A program made the position numbers and the translations under genes. A stretch of 64,000 nucleotides of DNA from UPXZ01 sp049840795 (GTDB lineage: Bacteria; Bacteroidota; Bacteroidia; Bacteroidales; Paludibacteraceae), in NCBI GenBank assembly GCA_049840795.1, contig JASGJK010000036.1, positions 47,063 to 111,062 on the forward strand, in the 5' to 3' direction. Under the pieces are notes generated by a model that ran no database searches, was not told where the DNA came from, and saw nothing but the letters and a program-made list of their open reading frames with translations. Shown here in pieces: positions 1-10,106 of this stretch (positions are counted from its first letter, which is position 1; each line of letters opens with the position of its first letter).

Positions 1-1
1 T

Positions 2-1774
2 TACGGAATACACACTGCCGCCAAAACTTACTTCAATACTACGCCGGATAAACTGACGTACGAGCAATCTGCCGTCTTGGTCGGTTTGCTGAAAGCCATC
101 ACCCGCTATAATCCATACATCCATCCTGATAATTCGTTGAAAAGGAGAAATCTGATATTTCAACTGTTGGTGAAAAATAAATATATCACGCAAGTGGCAG
201 CCGATTCGCTGACACAAATTCCATTAGCGCTAAACTATAGCGTAGAAAAGCCCAATGAGGGTATTGCTCCCTATTTTCGCGCCTATTTGACACGCTTCTT
301 AGAGTCATGGGGCGAAGCGAACGGTTATGATATATATTCGGATGGATTAAAAATATATGTGACTATCGACTCGCGGTTGCAACAATATGCCGAAGAGGCT
401 GTACAAAAACAGATGAAAACATTACAACGGAGTTTTTTTGAGCATTGGTCGGGACAAAATCCGTGGCGTGACGAAAATGGCAACGAATTACCTCATTTCA
501 TCGAAGAACTCACAAAAAGGACAACTATCTACAAAAAGCTTCAGGCAAGATTTCAAAATAATCAAGATTCCATTCAAAAATACCTGAATAAAGTAAAAGA
601 TATAAAGGTATTCGATTATAACTCAAAAGGATATAAAAATTTCAAAATGAGTATAATGGATTCCATTCGGTATATGAATCACTTTTTGCATTGTGGATTC
701 GTGGCTATGGAACCCGATACAAAGTACGTAAAAGCTTGGGTTGGTGATGTAAACTATGATTATTGGCAATACGATAAAGTAGCACAAAGTAAACGTCAAC
801 CGGGCTCAACTTTTAAGCTGTTCGTTTATACCGCAGGGATGATTAATGGGAAATCGCCTTGCGACACGTATGTGGACGAACCTTTTGTGTGGAAATACGA
901 CAATAAGACCTGGAGTCCTAAAAATGCTACAGGCGGGTTTACTTATTCAACTATGACACTGAAACGTGCTTTCGCTCGGTCTATAAATTCCGTTGCGGCT
1001 AAGTTGGCGCAAGAAGTTGGTATTCCCAACGTAGCCAAAACCGCACACTTACTTGGAATACAGTCTAAATTAGTGGAGGTACCCCCGCTAAGTTTAGGAG
1101 CTTCCGATGTATCGCTGCTTGAAATGGTAAACTCATACAGCACCGTAGTAGGAGAGGGTATGTACCATTTACCAATTATTATTACCAAGATAGAAGATAA
1201 CGACGGCTATGTGATATATGAAAATAAAATAAAACCCAAACCTGTTATTTCGTATGAAAATGCTTTTTTGATGACAGAACTGCTCAAAGGCGGTATCACA
1301 GAACCGGGAGGAACCTCACGCGCTTTGTGGAATTTTGATTTAATGCGTTGGAATACCGAATTTGGAGGAAAAACCGGAACTTCTTCCAATTATTCTGATG
1401 CTTGGTATGTAGGTGTAACACCAAAATTAATCGGAGGAGCTTGGGTCGGGGCTGAACACAGAAGTATCCACTTTCGTAACGGAAGTTTAGGGCAGGGAAG
1501 TCGAACGGCATTACCTGTTTTCGCACTTTTTATGGAAAAAGTATTGTCGGACAAGAATTTTGAATATTATCGGGCAAAATTTCCGACGGAACCAAAGGAG
1601 AAAATACTTCGTGAATATAAGTGCGATTTCGATTACGAGCCTGATACTACCGACGTGAGAGATTCGTTGGATATGGTGCCTATGGAAGCGATTCCTACGC
1701 CGGATATCAAAATAGGAAATGGAGAAAACACTCAAGACAAAGAGGGTGACATAAATGTAAATCACACAGATTAA
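2..1774 (+). CDS. Penicillin-binding protein 1A-type transglycosylase/transpeptidase (3' part)
   Basis: Class A PBP that polymerises and cross-links peptidoglycan at the cytoplasmic membrane. The reading frame is open to the left edge, where it reads YGIHTAAKTYFNTTPDKL, the end of the glycosyltransferase (GT51) domain, so the true start is outside the window; the TTG near base 77 is only an internal codon. The transpeptidase motifs are all present: STFK (nucleophile Ser at base 806), SIN (base 980) and KTGT (base 1370). The C-terminal tail after about base 1600 is acidic and low in complexity. Identification as class A PBP is firm; the exact paralogue (mrcA/ponA-like) is not determined. Confidence 0.93.
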   Translation, partial: YGIHTAAKTYFNTTPDKLTYEQSAVLVGLLKAITRYNPYIHPDNSLKRRNLIFQLLVKNKYITQVAADSLTQIPLALNYSVEKPNEGIAPYFRAYLTRFLESWGEANGYDIYSDGLKIYVTIDSRLQQYAEEAVQKQMKTLQRSFFEHWSGQNPWRDENGNELPHFIEELTKRTTIYKKLQARFQNNQDSIQKYLNKVKDIKVFDYNSKGYKNFKMSIMDSIRYMNHFLHCGFVAMEPDTKYVKAWVGDVNYDYWQYDKVAQSKRQPGSTFKLFVYTAGMINGKSPCDTYVDEPFVWKYDNKTWSPKNATGGFTYSTMTLKRAFARSINSVAAKLAQEVGIPNVAKTAHLLGIQSKLVEVPPLSLGASDVSLLEMVNSYSTVVGEGMYHLPIIITKIEDNDGYVIYENKIKPKPVISYENAFLMTELLKGGITEPGGTSRALWNFDLMRWNTEFGGKTGTSSNYSDAWYVGVTPKLIGGAWVGAEHRSIHFRNGSLGQGSRTALPVFALFMEKVLSDKNFEYYRAKFPTEPKEKILREYKCDFDYEPDTTDVRDSLDMVPMEAIPTPDIKIGNGENTQDKEGDINVNHTD

Positions 1775-1876
1775 CCGAAAAACTGGAGCGAATCAAAGTG
1801 AAAATAAACCTGAAACTTGAACTCCGGAACTCTAAACCTATACCCAATAGCCAAGACTTTTAAAATGATTAAATAG

Positions 1877-2695
1877 ATGAATAAAATTGTAAGTAAAGAG
1901 TACTTTTCTGCTAACGTAGTAAAATTTGAGGTAGAAGCACCGTTGATAGCCCGTTCGCGCAGAGCGGGACATTTTGTTATAGTTCGTGTAGGAGAGAAGG
2001 GAGAACGCATTCCACTGACCATTGCCGATGCTAATCTTGAGAAAGGAACAATCACTATCGTAGTGCAAAGTATCGGTGTTTCTTCTTCCAAACTTTGTGC
2101 GCTTAATGAAGGAGATTTTATTACTGACTTGGTTGGTCCGCTCGGAAAAGCTACTCATATTGAGAACTTTGGGACGGTGGTGTGCGCCTGCGGTGGTGTG
2201 GGAACAGCCCCTATGATGCCAATTGTAAAAGCGCTGAGAGATGCCGGCAACAAAGTAATTACGGTGTTGGCAGCCCGAAATAAAGAGTTAATCATTCTCG
2301 AAGAACAAATGCGTGCATACTCCGATGAAGTTGTGGTAATGACAGACGATGGGAGTTACGGCAACAAAGGGCTCGTAACACAGGGAGTTGAGTCGCTTAT
2401 AAATCGAGAAAAAACAGACTTGGTTGTAACCATCGGTCCGGCAATAATGATGAAATTCGTCAGTCTTCTTACCAAAAAATATGAAATACTTACATTGGCT
2501 TCGCTGAATACAATTATGGTTGACGGTACAGGTATGTGTGGCGCTTGCCGTGTCACTGTCGGAGGTAAAACCAAATTCGTTTGTGTTGATGGACCCGAAT
2601 TTGACGCACACCAAGTTGATTTTGATGAAATGCTGATGCGGCTTGGAGGCTACAAAGATATGGAACAGGAAGATTTGAAAAAGATTAAAAAATGA
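1877..2695 (+). CDS. FAD/NAD-binding oxidoreductase subunit (NfnA / SudB type)
   Basis: 272 aa flavoprotein of the dihydroorotate dehydrogenase electron-transfer/NfnA family: an N-terminal FAD-binding barrel, a central NAD-binding fold (CACGGVGTAPMMPI around residue 105) and a C-terminal cysteine cluster (GMCGACRVTVGG followed by FVCVDGPEFDAHQVDF) that in this family holds a [2Fe-2S] centre. With the next gene it should form an NADPH-linked complex, either the ferredoxin:NADP transhydrogenase NfnAB or a sulfide dehydrogenase/glutamate synthase-like enzyme. Sequence alone does not separate these options. The start ATG follows about 100 noncoding bases after the PBP gene. Confidence 0.88.
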   Translation: MNKIVSKEYFSANVVKFEVEAPLIARSRRAGHFVIVRVGEKGERIPLTIADANLEKGTITIVVQSIGVSSSKLCALNEGDFITDLVGPLGKATHIENFGTVVCACGGVGTAPMMPIVKALRDAGNKVITVLAARNKELIILEEQMRAYSDEVVVMTDDGSYGNKGLVTQGVESLINREKTDLVVTIGPAIMMKFVSLLTKKYEILTLASLNTIMVDGTGMCGACRVTVGGKTKFVCVDGPEFDAHQVDFDEMLMRLGGYKDMEQEDLKKIKK

Positions 2696-2703
2696 TAGTT
2701 GGA

Positions 2704-2764
2704 TACTTCAGATTCAGCATATAATGCTTATAACCGGTTGATTGTGTTATTGCTGGCTGAAGTA
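2704..2764. repeat. Intergenic inverted repeat between the two oxidoreductase genes
   Basis: TACTTCAG plus CAGCA at 2704-2719 is matched by TGCTG plus CTGAAGTA at 2751-2764, giving a 13-bp stem with a small asymmetric bulge and a loop of about 31 bases. It lies in the 86-bp gap between the subunit genes and has no T-run, so it is unlikely to be a terminator. It may act as an mRNA processing or stability hairpin; that role is inference. Confidence 0.5.
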
Positions 2765-2781
2765 AAATAAAATATACAACA

Positions 2782-4227
2782 ATGAGAAGAAATGAGCCTT
2801 GGCGCGCAGCGTTACGTACTGCGATCAAAGCCAAAGAAAGAGCAGAGAAGCCTCGCGTGCGTATGCCCGAATTGGATGCTGCATATCGTAGTCGCGTACG
2901 TACTGAGGAGGTAAACCTTGGATTAACTCCCGAGCTTGCTATTGAGGAAGCAAAACGCTGTTTAGACTGTGCCAATCCCACTTGTATGGAAGGCTGTCCT
3001 GTGGGCATATATATTCCCGATTTTATCAAGAACATAGAGCGTGGTGAGTTTTTGGAGGCGGCAAAGGTGCTGAAAGAAACTTCGGCGCTTCCGGCGGTAT
3101 GCGGGCGTGTTTGCCCACAAGAGCGGCAGTGTGAATCAAAGTGTATTCATCTCAAAATGAAAAAAGAACCGGTTGCTATCGGTTATTTAGAACGTTTTGC
3201 CGCTGATTTTGAACGTGAAAGCGGTCAAGTGTCCATCCCTGAAACAGCGCCGGCTAATGGTGTAAAAATTGCTGTTGTGGGCTCGGGACCAGCCGGGCTG
3301 GCTTTTGCCGGCGATATGGCAAAATATGGATATGATGTTACTGTGTTTGAGGCATTGCACGAAATTGGAGGTGTATTGAAATATGGAATCCCTGAATTTC
3401 GTCTTCCGAATAAAATTGTAGATGTGGAAATTGAAAATTTACGTTCGATGGGAGTGAAGTTTATCAACAACTGCATTGTAGGCAAAACCATATCGATACA
3501 AGAACTTGAAGATGAACAATACAAAGGTATCTTTGTTGGAAGTGGTGCCGGATTGCCCCGATTTATGAATATTCCCGGCGAAAACTTAGTGGGAATAATG
3601 TCTTCCAACGAGTATTTAACTCGTGTAAATTTGATGGATGCTGCCAATCCAGACTCGGATACACCGGTTTTTCAAGGGAAGAAGGTGGCGGTTATTGGTG
3701 GCGGCAACACGGCAATGGATGCAGTACGTACTGCACGTCGTCTTGGGGCTGAAAAGGCGATGATTGTCTATCGGCGTTCCGAAGAAGAGATGCCGGCACG
3801 TGTCGAAGAGGTAAAGCACGCCAAAGAAGAAGGTATTGAATTCCTCACATTACACAATCCTGTTGAATATCGCGGGAATGAATCCGGACGTGTTACGCAG
3901 ATGCTTTTGCAAGTAATGCAATTGGGTGAACCTGATGCTTCCGGACGCCGTTCGCCGGTGGAAATTGCAGGTGAAACACGTTTGGTGGACGTTGATGAAG
4001 TTATTGTGAGTGTAGGAGTATCACCTAATCCGCTTATATCACAGTCGGTACCTGAGTTGCAGACTACAAAATGGGGTACGCTGGTGGTTGATGAAAATAC
4101 GATGCAGACATCGCTCCCGATGCTTTTTGCCGGAGGAGACATTGTACGCGGTGGAGCTACCGTTATTTTAGCGATGGGCGATGGAAGGAAAGCCGCCAAA
4201 GCGATGAATGAATGGGTAAAAAGCTGA
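2782..4227 (+). CDS. gltA: NADPH-dependent glutamate synthase small-subunit-like / NfnB
   Basis: 481 aa. The N-terminal region has the cysteine pattern for two [4Fe-4S] clusters (CLDCANPTCMEGCPVGI near residue 72 and CGRVCPQERQCESKC near residue 112). Two dinucleotide-binding folds follow: VVGSGPAGLAFAGDMA for FAD and VIGGGNTAMDAVRTARRLGA for NADPH, and near the end LFAGGDIVRGGATV closes the FAD site. This is the GltD/NfnB/SudA family. The adjacent electron-transfer subunit argues for a heteromeric Nfn-type bifurcating transhydrogenase rather than a stand-alone glutamate synthase. Archaeal and Bacteroidetes homologues are often labelled gltA, so the symbol is conventional only. Confidence 0.9.
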   Translation: MRRNEPWRAALRTAIKAKERAEKPRVRMPELDAAYRSRVRTEEVNLGLTPELAIEEAKRCLDCANPTCMEGCPVGIYIPDFIKNIERGEFLEAAKVLKETSALPAVCGRVCPQERQCESKCIHLKMKKEPVAIGYLERFAADFERESGQVSIPETAPANGVKIAVVGSGPAGLAFAGDMAKYGYDVTVFEALHEIGGVLKYGIPEFRLPNKIVDVEIENLRSMGVKFINNCIVGKTISIQELEDEQYKGIFVGSGAGLPRFMNIPGENLVGIMSSNEYLTRVNLMDAANPDSDTPVFQGKKVAVIGGGNTAMDAVRTARRLGAEKAMIVYRRSEEEMPARVEEVKHAKEEGIEFLTLHNPVEYRGNESGRVTQMLLQVMQLGEPDASGRRSPVEIAGETRLVDVDEVIVSVGVSPNPLISQSVPELQTTKWGTLVVDENTMQTSLPMLFAGGDIVRGGATVILAMGDGRKAAKAMNEWVKS

Positions 4228-4311
4228 TTTGTAAATGTTTAATTTTCATGCAGAACGTGTTTATGATGTTTGATAGATGTGAATAACCGTTCCTTTATTA
4301 AGCTAAAACAA

Positions 4312-4348
4312 AAAACAGGGTGCCCATTCGGACATCCTGTTTTTGTTT
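4312..4348. terminator. Bidirectional terminator
   Basis: AAAACAGGGTGCCC and GGACATCCTGTTTT form a 14-bp stem (one mismatch, one G-T pair) around the loop ATTC, with A- and T-rich flanks on both sides. It sits between convergent genes, the oxidoreductase from the left and the 158-aa secreted protein from the right, and can serve both. Confidence 0.85.
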
Positions 4349-4366
4349 AATTACAACTCTTTAGAA

Positions 4367-4843
4367 CTACCAACCAGTCCCAATATCCTCATGTAAAATA
4401 TAGCTCAGCTCTTGTGAAGTATTATTATAAAAATCAAGTGGTTCAAAAAATAATGTTATGTTAGAACCGAAAGGACAACTAAGACTATATCCTTGATCAT
4501 AACTAAAAGTATGTGTAACTCCACTCTGTGAACTTGTAATATATATTTCTGCATTGATAATGCTCAAGTTGATTTCACCATATCTACGTTTCAGAGTCAT
4601 ATAATTTGTCTGTCCGGAATAAACTACCACAGACATTACACGGTGACTAATTGACCCGCTATTTAAATTTTGATATGTTAAATCTACCGTGATGTGTAAT
4701 GGACCAAAATTAAAATAATCTGGGGTGTCGTTATAAAACTCAAAAGTATAAATATTGTTATCTACTGGTATTGCTACTAATTGTGCTTGAATTGAACTTA
4801 AGCTTGACAAAAAACACAATATAGAAATAATTTTTAGTTTCAT
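4367..4843 (-). CDS. Small secreted protein of unknown function
   Basis: 158 aa, not recognised. The first 20 residues form a signal peptide with a hydrophobic core (IISILCFLSSLSS) and likely cleavage after IQA. The mature part is rich in beta-strand-forming and Asn/Tyr/Thr residues and contains no catalytic motif I can name. No T9SS C-terminal domain is visible. It is the last gene of a run with the 784-aa protein (24-bp gap) and M6 protease 1, so it is probably co-expressed with them. Confidence 0.7.
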   Translation of the reverse strand: MKLKIISILCFLSSLSSIQAQLVAIPVDNNIYTFEFYNDTPDYFNFGPLHITVDLTYQNLNSGSISHRVMSVVVYSGQTNYMTLKRRYGEINLSIINAEIYITSSQSGVTHTFSYDQGYSLSCPFGSNITLFFEPLDFYNNTSQELSYILHEDIGTGW

Positions 4844-4867
4844 TTTTATATTTGTTAAAATTAAACC

Positions 4868-7222
4868 TTATCGTACAATTATTTTCTCTACTTTTTCACC
4901 AACTCTTACTATGTAAACTCCTCTATTTCCAAGCGTAACAACTTCGTTGTCTGATTTCATTACAGAACTATAAATTGTTTTACCATCAACAGAATAGATA
5001 GTTATTTTGCTGTTTTCAGTAGCTGTGATTTTAACTTTATTATCGTATGAAGTTATTTTCACGGAAGAAGATGATGGATTGTAATTGCCTGTTGACAAAT
5101 CAATAATTGCTTCAACAGTATTTGAATATTTTGATTCTCCTAAATTATAAATAGTAGAAACATTGTAATTATAAGTGCCATTATCCAGGTTCGCATCAGT
5201 ATAATTTACAGATGTAACTAATGCATTGTTAACTTTTGAGTTATTACGATAAATATTGTAACCTAAAATTTCGTAGTTTGGTGCTCCTTTTTCAAATGTT
5301 ACATCATCAATCATAAATACAAAGGCATCGTTCGACACACAACGTACAGCAAAATATTTAGCATTGGCGGGCAAGGAATAAGTATATAAAGTCCAAGTAA
5401 TAGGAGCTTCAATATAATTTCCAACGCTAAGTTGAGTGAAACTTGCAATTTCTGTATCTGTAGTAGAGTAATACACAATGAATCTTTCAAGTCCATATTG
5501 ATTGGTATAGCTTTTTGCATAGAATGAGATATCTTGTGCATTTCCTGATAATAACGGTGAGATCAACCAATCATTGTTAGGAGGTGTTGAAGCTGCGAAT
5601 GATGCTAAGAATTGTTCGCCAGAGTTAGCTGTAAAATTATTTACAGCCACTTCAACACCATTAAATACAATATAGGACATCGCGGCACCAGAATTTGTAA
5701 ATGTAGTACCATTGAAACCATAAGTTGCACTCGCATCGACATCTCTTAGTGTCCAGTCTCCGATATTGCTAATAATAAAAGAAGTATAATCTTCAAAACT
5801 TTCGGTTATGGTTTCAACAGTGGGTAACGTTGGTGCACTCCAAGTTAAATTAACATTTTTATTGCTTACACTTGCAGCAAGATCATTAATTGCAGGATAT
5901 TTTGGTGTATCAATTTTTGTTTTTATTGTAGAAGATGTGTTGTTTGTAATTAATTCATCAGCAGCAAAGTTTACAACAGCATAATATGAGTAAGTTTTTC
6001 CAGCATCTGCCAAAATTGTAGGTACACTTAGGGTAAATGTTGTATTTTCACTTGAGGCGATGGCTACACCTGGTTTTGATTCATATAGAGTCCCATCTTG
6101 ATAAAAATTTACAGTGTATGTGTTATCTGCAACATCTTCTATACCTTTATTTTTTACAGAGACTGTATAATCTGCCGTAGAACCGATGCTTGAAGATGTT
6201 GGTCCTGTAAATTTTAATACAGCCAGGTCGTCTGCTAAGGATGGAGGAGTAAATTTGAATAATCCGGTAGTATAAAATACAGCATCTGTGCCAGTCGGGT
6301 CTATTATTGAAGCGGTATAGCTTCCTCCACTCGTAATATCTATCTCATAGAAAACAATATAATTACTTGAACTGTATGTTATGACACCAGACCAATATAG
6401 TTTGTTGCCCACAATCACAGCACCGTGATTGAAAGAACTTGGTAATGCCGGCGTGTAAGATGAATTTATAACATTTGTTTTCAAAGATGTTCTAGCTCCG
6501 GTTGATTTATTAATGGAAACTAAAGTTCTGTTATAAGTTAAACCATATAATGTTCCATCTTCCGCTGCTGCCACAAAGACCAAACGATTGTTGCCTGTTA
6601 ATGATACTATTGCTGTTGATACGCCGGTTGTTAAATCATATTTACCCAAATAAAATGATGTGGCTGTGCTACTCGTTCTATAAATACCATATCCAGTTGG
6701 AGTAGCAGCTGAAGGGTCTACTGTCAAAGATAAAGCCCAATTTGCATAAGCTGTTACGGAAATTGGAGTTCCTTCAATCTCCCAAGTTGTAGGGTTTAAC
6801 GTTGCAAATTGTACATATCCGGAAGCGTCAGAGTTTATCCCGTAATATTTCCCGGTAGATGGTAAATACCCTCCTACACTGAAAGCATAATCGTTCGAGG
6901 CTGAGGTCTCCTGACTGAATGTCTGTTCAGAGGTGGCATCAATAGGCTTAAATGAATAGAATGCATCTATATCTAATCCATTTCCAGAATAAGATAATGA
7001 CCCCGCTAAATATAAATCGTCATTTACAATAGATTTAGTTTTGAAGATTAAATCTTCACCCGTGTTGGCTTTGTAGTCTTTTTTTAGTTGTTCAAAACTT
7101 TTTACATTTTTCAGATCAGAATTCTCAAGTCTTAGTTTTTCTTGCGAAAAACCTTTTGTGCATAGAATCACTAATAATAAAGCAGGCAGATACTTTATTC
7201 TGCAGAGTAGTTTTTTTTTCAT
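4868..7222 (-). CDS. Secreted T9SS cargo protein with CARDB and choice-of-anchor J (cleaved adhesin-like) domains
   Basis: 784 aa. Signal peptide (LLLVILCTKGFSQ) at residues 1-26. An N-terminal repetitive beta region of about 300 residues may be propeller-like. A CARDB-like segment follows near residues 335-435 (LAVLKFTGPTSSSIGSTADY). A fibronectin-III-like strand set leads into a choice-of-anchor J domain at about 465-645 (ESFEDYTSFII, then NNDWLISPLL), the fold found in gingipain adhesin regions. The last 80 residues are a T9SS sorting domain (VYIVRVGEKVEKIIVR end). No catalytic motif is seen, so an adhesive or substrate-binding role is inferred. It lies 43 bp downstream of M6 protease 1, probably in one transcript. 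Confidence 0.8.
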   Translation of the reverse strand: MKKKLLCRIKYLPALLLVILCTKGFSQEKLRLENSDLKNVKSFEQLKKDYKANTGEDLIFKTKSIVNDDLYLAGSLSYSGNGLDIDAFYSFKPIDATSEQTFSQETSASNDYAFSVGGYLPSTGKYYGINSDASGYVQFATLNPTTWEIEGTPISVTAYANWALSLTVDPSAATPTGYGIYRTSSTATSFYLGKYDLTTGVSTAIVSLTGNNRLVFVAAAEDGTLYGLTYNRTLVSINKSTGARTSLKTNVINSSYTPALPSSFNHGAVIVGNKLYWSGVITYSSSNYIVFYEIDITSGGSYTASIIDPTGTDAVFYTTGLFKFTPPSLADDLAVLKFTGPTSSSIGSTADYTVSVKNKGIEDVADNTYTVNFYQDGTLYESKPGVAIASSENTTFTLSVPTILADAGKTYSYYAVVNFAADELITNNTSSTIKTKIDTPKYPAINDLAASVSNKNVNLTWSAPTLPTVETITESFEDYTSFIISNIGDWTLRDVDASATYGFNGTTFTNSGAAMSYIVFNGVEVAVNNFTANSGEQFLASFAASTPPNNDWLISPLLSGNAQDISFYAKSYTNQYGLERFIVYYSTTDTEIASFTQLSVGNYIEAPITWTLYTYSLPANAKYFAVRCVSNDAFVFMIDDVTFEKGAPNYEILGYNIYRNNSKVNNALVTSVNYTDANLDNGTYNYNVSTIYNLGESKYSNTVEAIIDLSTGNYNPSSSSVKITSYDNKVKITATENSKITIYSVDGKTIYSSVMKSDNEVVTLGNRGVYIVRVGEKVEKIIVR

Positions 7223-7265
7223 AAATTTCTAAATTTTAATATTAAACATAAGTTGATTAAAAGTT

Positions 7266-10106
7266 TTATAAAGCAATTGTATATGTGTTATCGTTAACTT
7301 GAATAATGTATATTCCTTTTTTTAAGGAAGATGTATTAACATACTTTTCTCCAAAAAATTTAGTCTTTAGAAGAATTCTTCCAAAAATATCATAAATAAT
7401 CAAATTCAGTTGTGTTTGATTATTAGTTGATTTAATGAATAAATTATCTCTGTTTTTCGAAATATTAATATCTGTTTTTGTGATGGTTTCTGTATTAGTC
7501 AAAACTGTTGTTGTTACTGCTATTTCATTTGATTTACCAGATAATACTCCATCCTTTAAACTCTGAATAAAATAATAATAATTTGTATTTGCTTCTAAAT
7601 CATTTATTGTATATGATAGCGAATTGCCAATATTATACGATTCTAAGCCATTGATAAATTCATTTTTTTCGCTATTTAGCTGCAGAACAATATCGTCAAT
7701 AGCTATATTTCCACTTCCATTTTTTATATATTCTATTTTGATAGTGCGAATTTCGGCTAATTCATCATTTGATAATGTGATGATTTGAGATGTATTTTGT
7801 ATTGGCTGAATAGTTTTCAAAGTTTTCCAATTGGTGCCATCAAATGAACCTGTGATTTTGAGAATATTATCCGCACTTGAACTTGCTCCTTTGTACCAAA
7901 ATTTTAAATTCAACAAATCTCTATTAAATATTGGGGATTGAATAAATTTTCCATTAGAAGAAAATTTTAATGACGGCTGTGCTTCTCCGTAATAAGTAGA
8001 TGCCGAATAATACTCAGTACAGTTCGTCTCCCAGCCTGTAGCAGATAATGATGTGGAAAAATCGATAATTACATCTGAAATCTCATTAGTAGTATTTTTT
8101 TTATATACATTAAGTAAATAGTTTTCACTACCATCAAGTTCTGCCCAATTAGCGACAAAAGAATTTATCGAAATATAAGAAGCCGGTAAAGCTATAGGGC
8201 TAAAAAGATCAAATGTATAGGCGGCGGTAGTAACTTGAATCGTGTTTGAGAAAGGTGTGCTAACGTCTCCGCTTATAGCCTTTAATCTATAATAATAAGT
8301 GGTTTCATCAGCAAGATTAGCAATATTAATATTTGTTACTAAACCTACATCTTTTTGCTTATAGTTTGCAACGTATGTTGTGTCATTTTCATTTATCTCA
8401 AAAATATCCAAAAGAAATTTTTCCACATTGGTTACAGTATTCCAGTTTGCTGTAAAAGATGTCTGTGTAATATTTGTAGCGGCGGTACCGACAGGGGCTA
8501 AGTCTGCAGGGAAATTACCTCCCATAAATTTAAATGTAATAATCCCGTTGGTTTCCTTAATTTCCGTCAGCGGTTTGGCTATATTTGTACCGCTTCTTAA
8601 TGTTGGATTGTAACTCGAATTGTTAGATGTTCCTGGATAGGTGTCACCCGCCGTAGTAGCATCGGTAGCGGTACCATCGGCTTCGATAATATCTACTCCC
8701 ATTGAGGTAGATGTGTTATTTACTGTATTTCCGCTCCATGTGGATGAACTGTAATAAACACGGGTAATAAGTAAACCGTGTCCGGGAAGGTAAGCATCCC
8801 ATCCTTTTTTTTGTCTATTTTCCAGCATAAAGAACTCGGTAGGGCTTGGATTGGCGCCATTTAGATTGTGTGCTCCGGTTTGTGAGATAAGATATGCCTG
8901 ATTTGAAGCGGCTAATGTGTCTAATGTGACATTTTTAGGGCTTTTCAACTCGGTGGGATTGATCCAGCCAAGAAAGAATCGTTCATAAGCTGAATAGTTG
9001 GGCGGTGTGCGTCCGCTGTTGTTGTAGGGTCCGTAATCCATTACATCCCAATCACTCAACGTATGGTGTGTAGCGCTATTTGTAGCGTAAAAATCGGGCA
9101 AGCCGAGCACATGTCCGAATTCATGCACAAAAGTACCAATGCCGCACATATTACTTCCAGAGGTTCCTTTCAATTCTGAGGTACATGCGTAGTCGTATAT
9201 AATTTTAGTATCGTACTTGGTGCTTGTATTTGACAGCACCCAACGGTGGGGCCAAATGGTATTTGCAGATGCTCCTTCGGCTTCATTGTAGCCGGCATAA
9301 TAAATAAATATATTGTCCACATATCCATCATTGTCGGTATCGTATTGTGTGAAATCTACACCGTCTGCATCCGCTGCTTTACAAGCATCTATCACCATTT
9401 GGCGAGGATTTTTATCGCTTCCGGAGGTGTTTCCACCATAATAAGCCATATTGTTTGTTAAAGTATAGGGACCAACAACATCAAAAACAGGATTAAAATT
9501 GCCGTTAGAATTGTCACGAAAGTAGTCTTTTGCAGAACCGGTACCTCCATTTGTCGAATAACCTTCTTGGTTAAGCAGATTGGTGAATGCTTGTTGAGGA
9601 TTTGAAATTACAAAACTTTTATCCGAAAAATTTACCAATATCACTAATGAACGCGGTGTGCCATTTAGTGGAAATGCTTTTTGAGGAGCAGTAACGGAAG
9701 ATACTTTTTGTATAGCGCTATTTCTTCGTTCCTTTACAATATCTTGAAACTGATTGTTTTCTTTGTTTACAGGATGAAGATTTTTGAGTAGCAAGTTTTC
9801 AGAGTTTGTACGTTTAGATATATCATTTGCGTGTACTCCCAGCGAATAAATACTCCCTTTGGAATCAACGGATGCATAGTTAAAGTATCCCTTGCTATCT
9901 TCTGTGATTAAATATCCGTCCGTAGTGGTTCTGTAATTAAAATACTCGTCACCGTGCAATAAAAAAGTGACATTTCGTCCGTCAGGTTGAGCGGTAGCTA
10001 TGGGTTTACGGTATGCAGGTACTGAAAATACAGATTGTGTAATTAACAATAAAAAACTTAGAATTGTAATAATTCGAGTAAAAGTTATAGTATACATTTC
10101 TTTCAT
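7266..10106 (-). CDS. M6 family metalloprotease 1 with T9SS sorting domain
   Basis: 946 aa. Signal peptide at residues 1-29 (LSFLLLITQSVFS). The N-terminal M6 propeptide-like region begins VPAYRKPIATAQPDGR. The zincin site HEFGHVLGLPD has His328, Glu329 and His332, with Asp338 as likely third ligand, and DVMDYG supplies the Met-turn. Fibronectin-III repeats (about 555-640 and 650 on) flank a beta-sandwich segment, and the C-terminus is a T9SS sorting domain ending IIQVNDNTYTIAL. M6 proteases (immune inhibitor A family) degrade extracellular protein. It closely resembles the gene at 12722-15545, and an IS66 element now lies between the two copies. A second ATG at codon 4 is possible. Confidence 0.9.
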   Translation of the reverse strand: MKEMYTITFTRIITILSFLLLITQSVFSVPAYRKPIATAQPDGRNVTFLLHGDEYFNYRTTTDGYLITEDSKGYFNYASVDSKGSIYSLGVHANDISKRTNSENLLLKNLHPVNKENNQFQDIVKERRNSAIQKVSSVTAPQKAFPLNGTPRSLVILVNFSDKSFVISNPQQAFTNLLNQEGYSTNGGTGSAKDYFRDNSNGNFNPVFDVVGPYTLTNNMAYYGGNTSGSDKNPRQMVIDACKAADADGVDFTQYDTDNDGYVDNIFIYYAGYNEAEGASANTIWPHRWVLSNTSTKYDTKIIYDYACTSELKGTSGSNMCGIGTFVHEFGHVLGLPDFYATNSATHHTLSDWDVMDYGPYNNSGRTPPNYSAYERFFLGWINPTELKSPKNVTLDTLAASNQAYLISQTGAHNLNGANPSPTEFFMLENRQKKGWDAYLPGHGLLITRVYYSSSTWSGNTVNNTSTSMGVDIIEADGTATDATTAGDTYPGTSNNSSYNPTLRSGTNIAKPLTEIKETNGIITFKFMGGNFPADLAPVGTAATNITQTSFTANWNTVTNVEKFLLDIFEINENDTTYVANYKQKDVGLVTNINIANLADETTYYYRLKAISGDVSTPFSNTIQVTTAAYTFDLFSPIALPASYISINSFVANWAELDGSENYLLNVYKKNTTNEISDVIIDFSTSLSATGWETNCTEYYSASTYYGEAQPSLKFSSNGKFIQSPIFNRDLLNLKFWYKGASSSADNILKITGSFDGTNWKTLKTIQPIQNTSQIITLSNDELAEIRTIKIEYIKNGSGNIAIDDIVLQLNSEKNEFINGLESYNIGNSLSYTINDLEANTNYYYFIQSLKDGVLSGKSNEIAVTTTVLTNTETITKTDINISKNRDNLFIKSTNNQTQLNLIIYDIFGRILLKTKFFGEKYVNTSSLKKGIYIIQVNDNTYTIAL

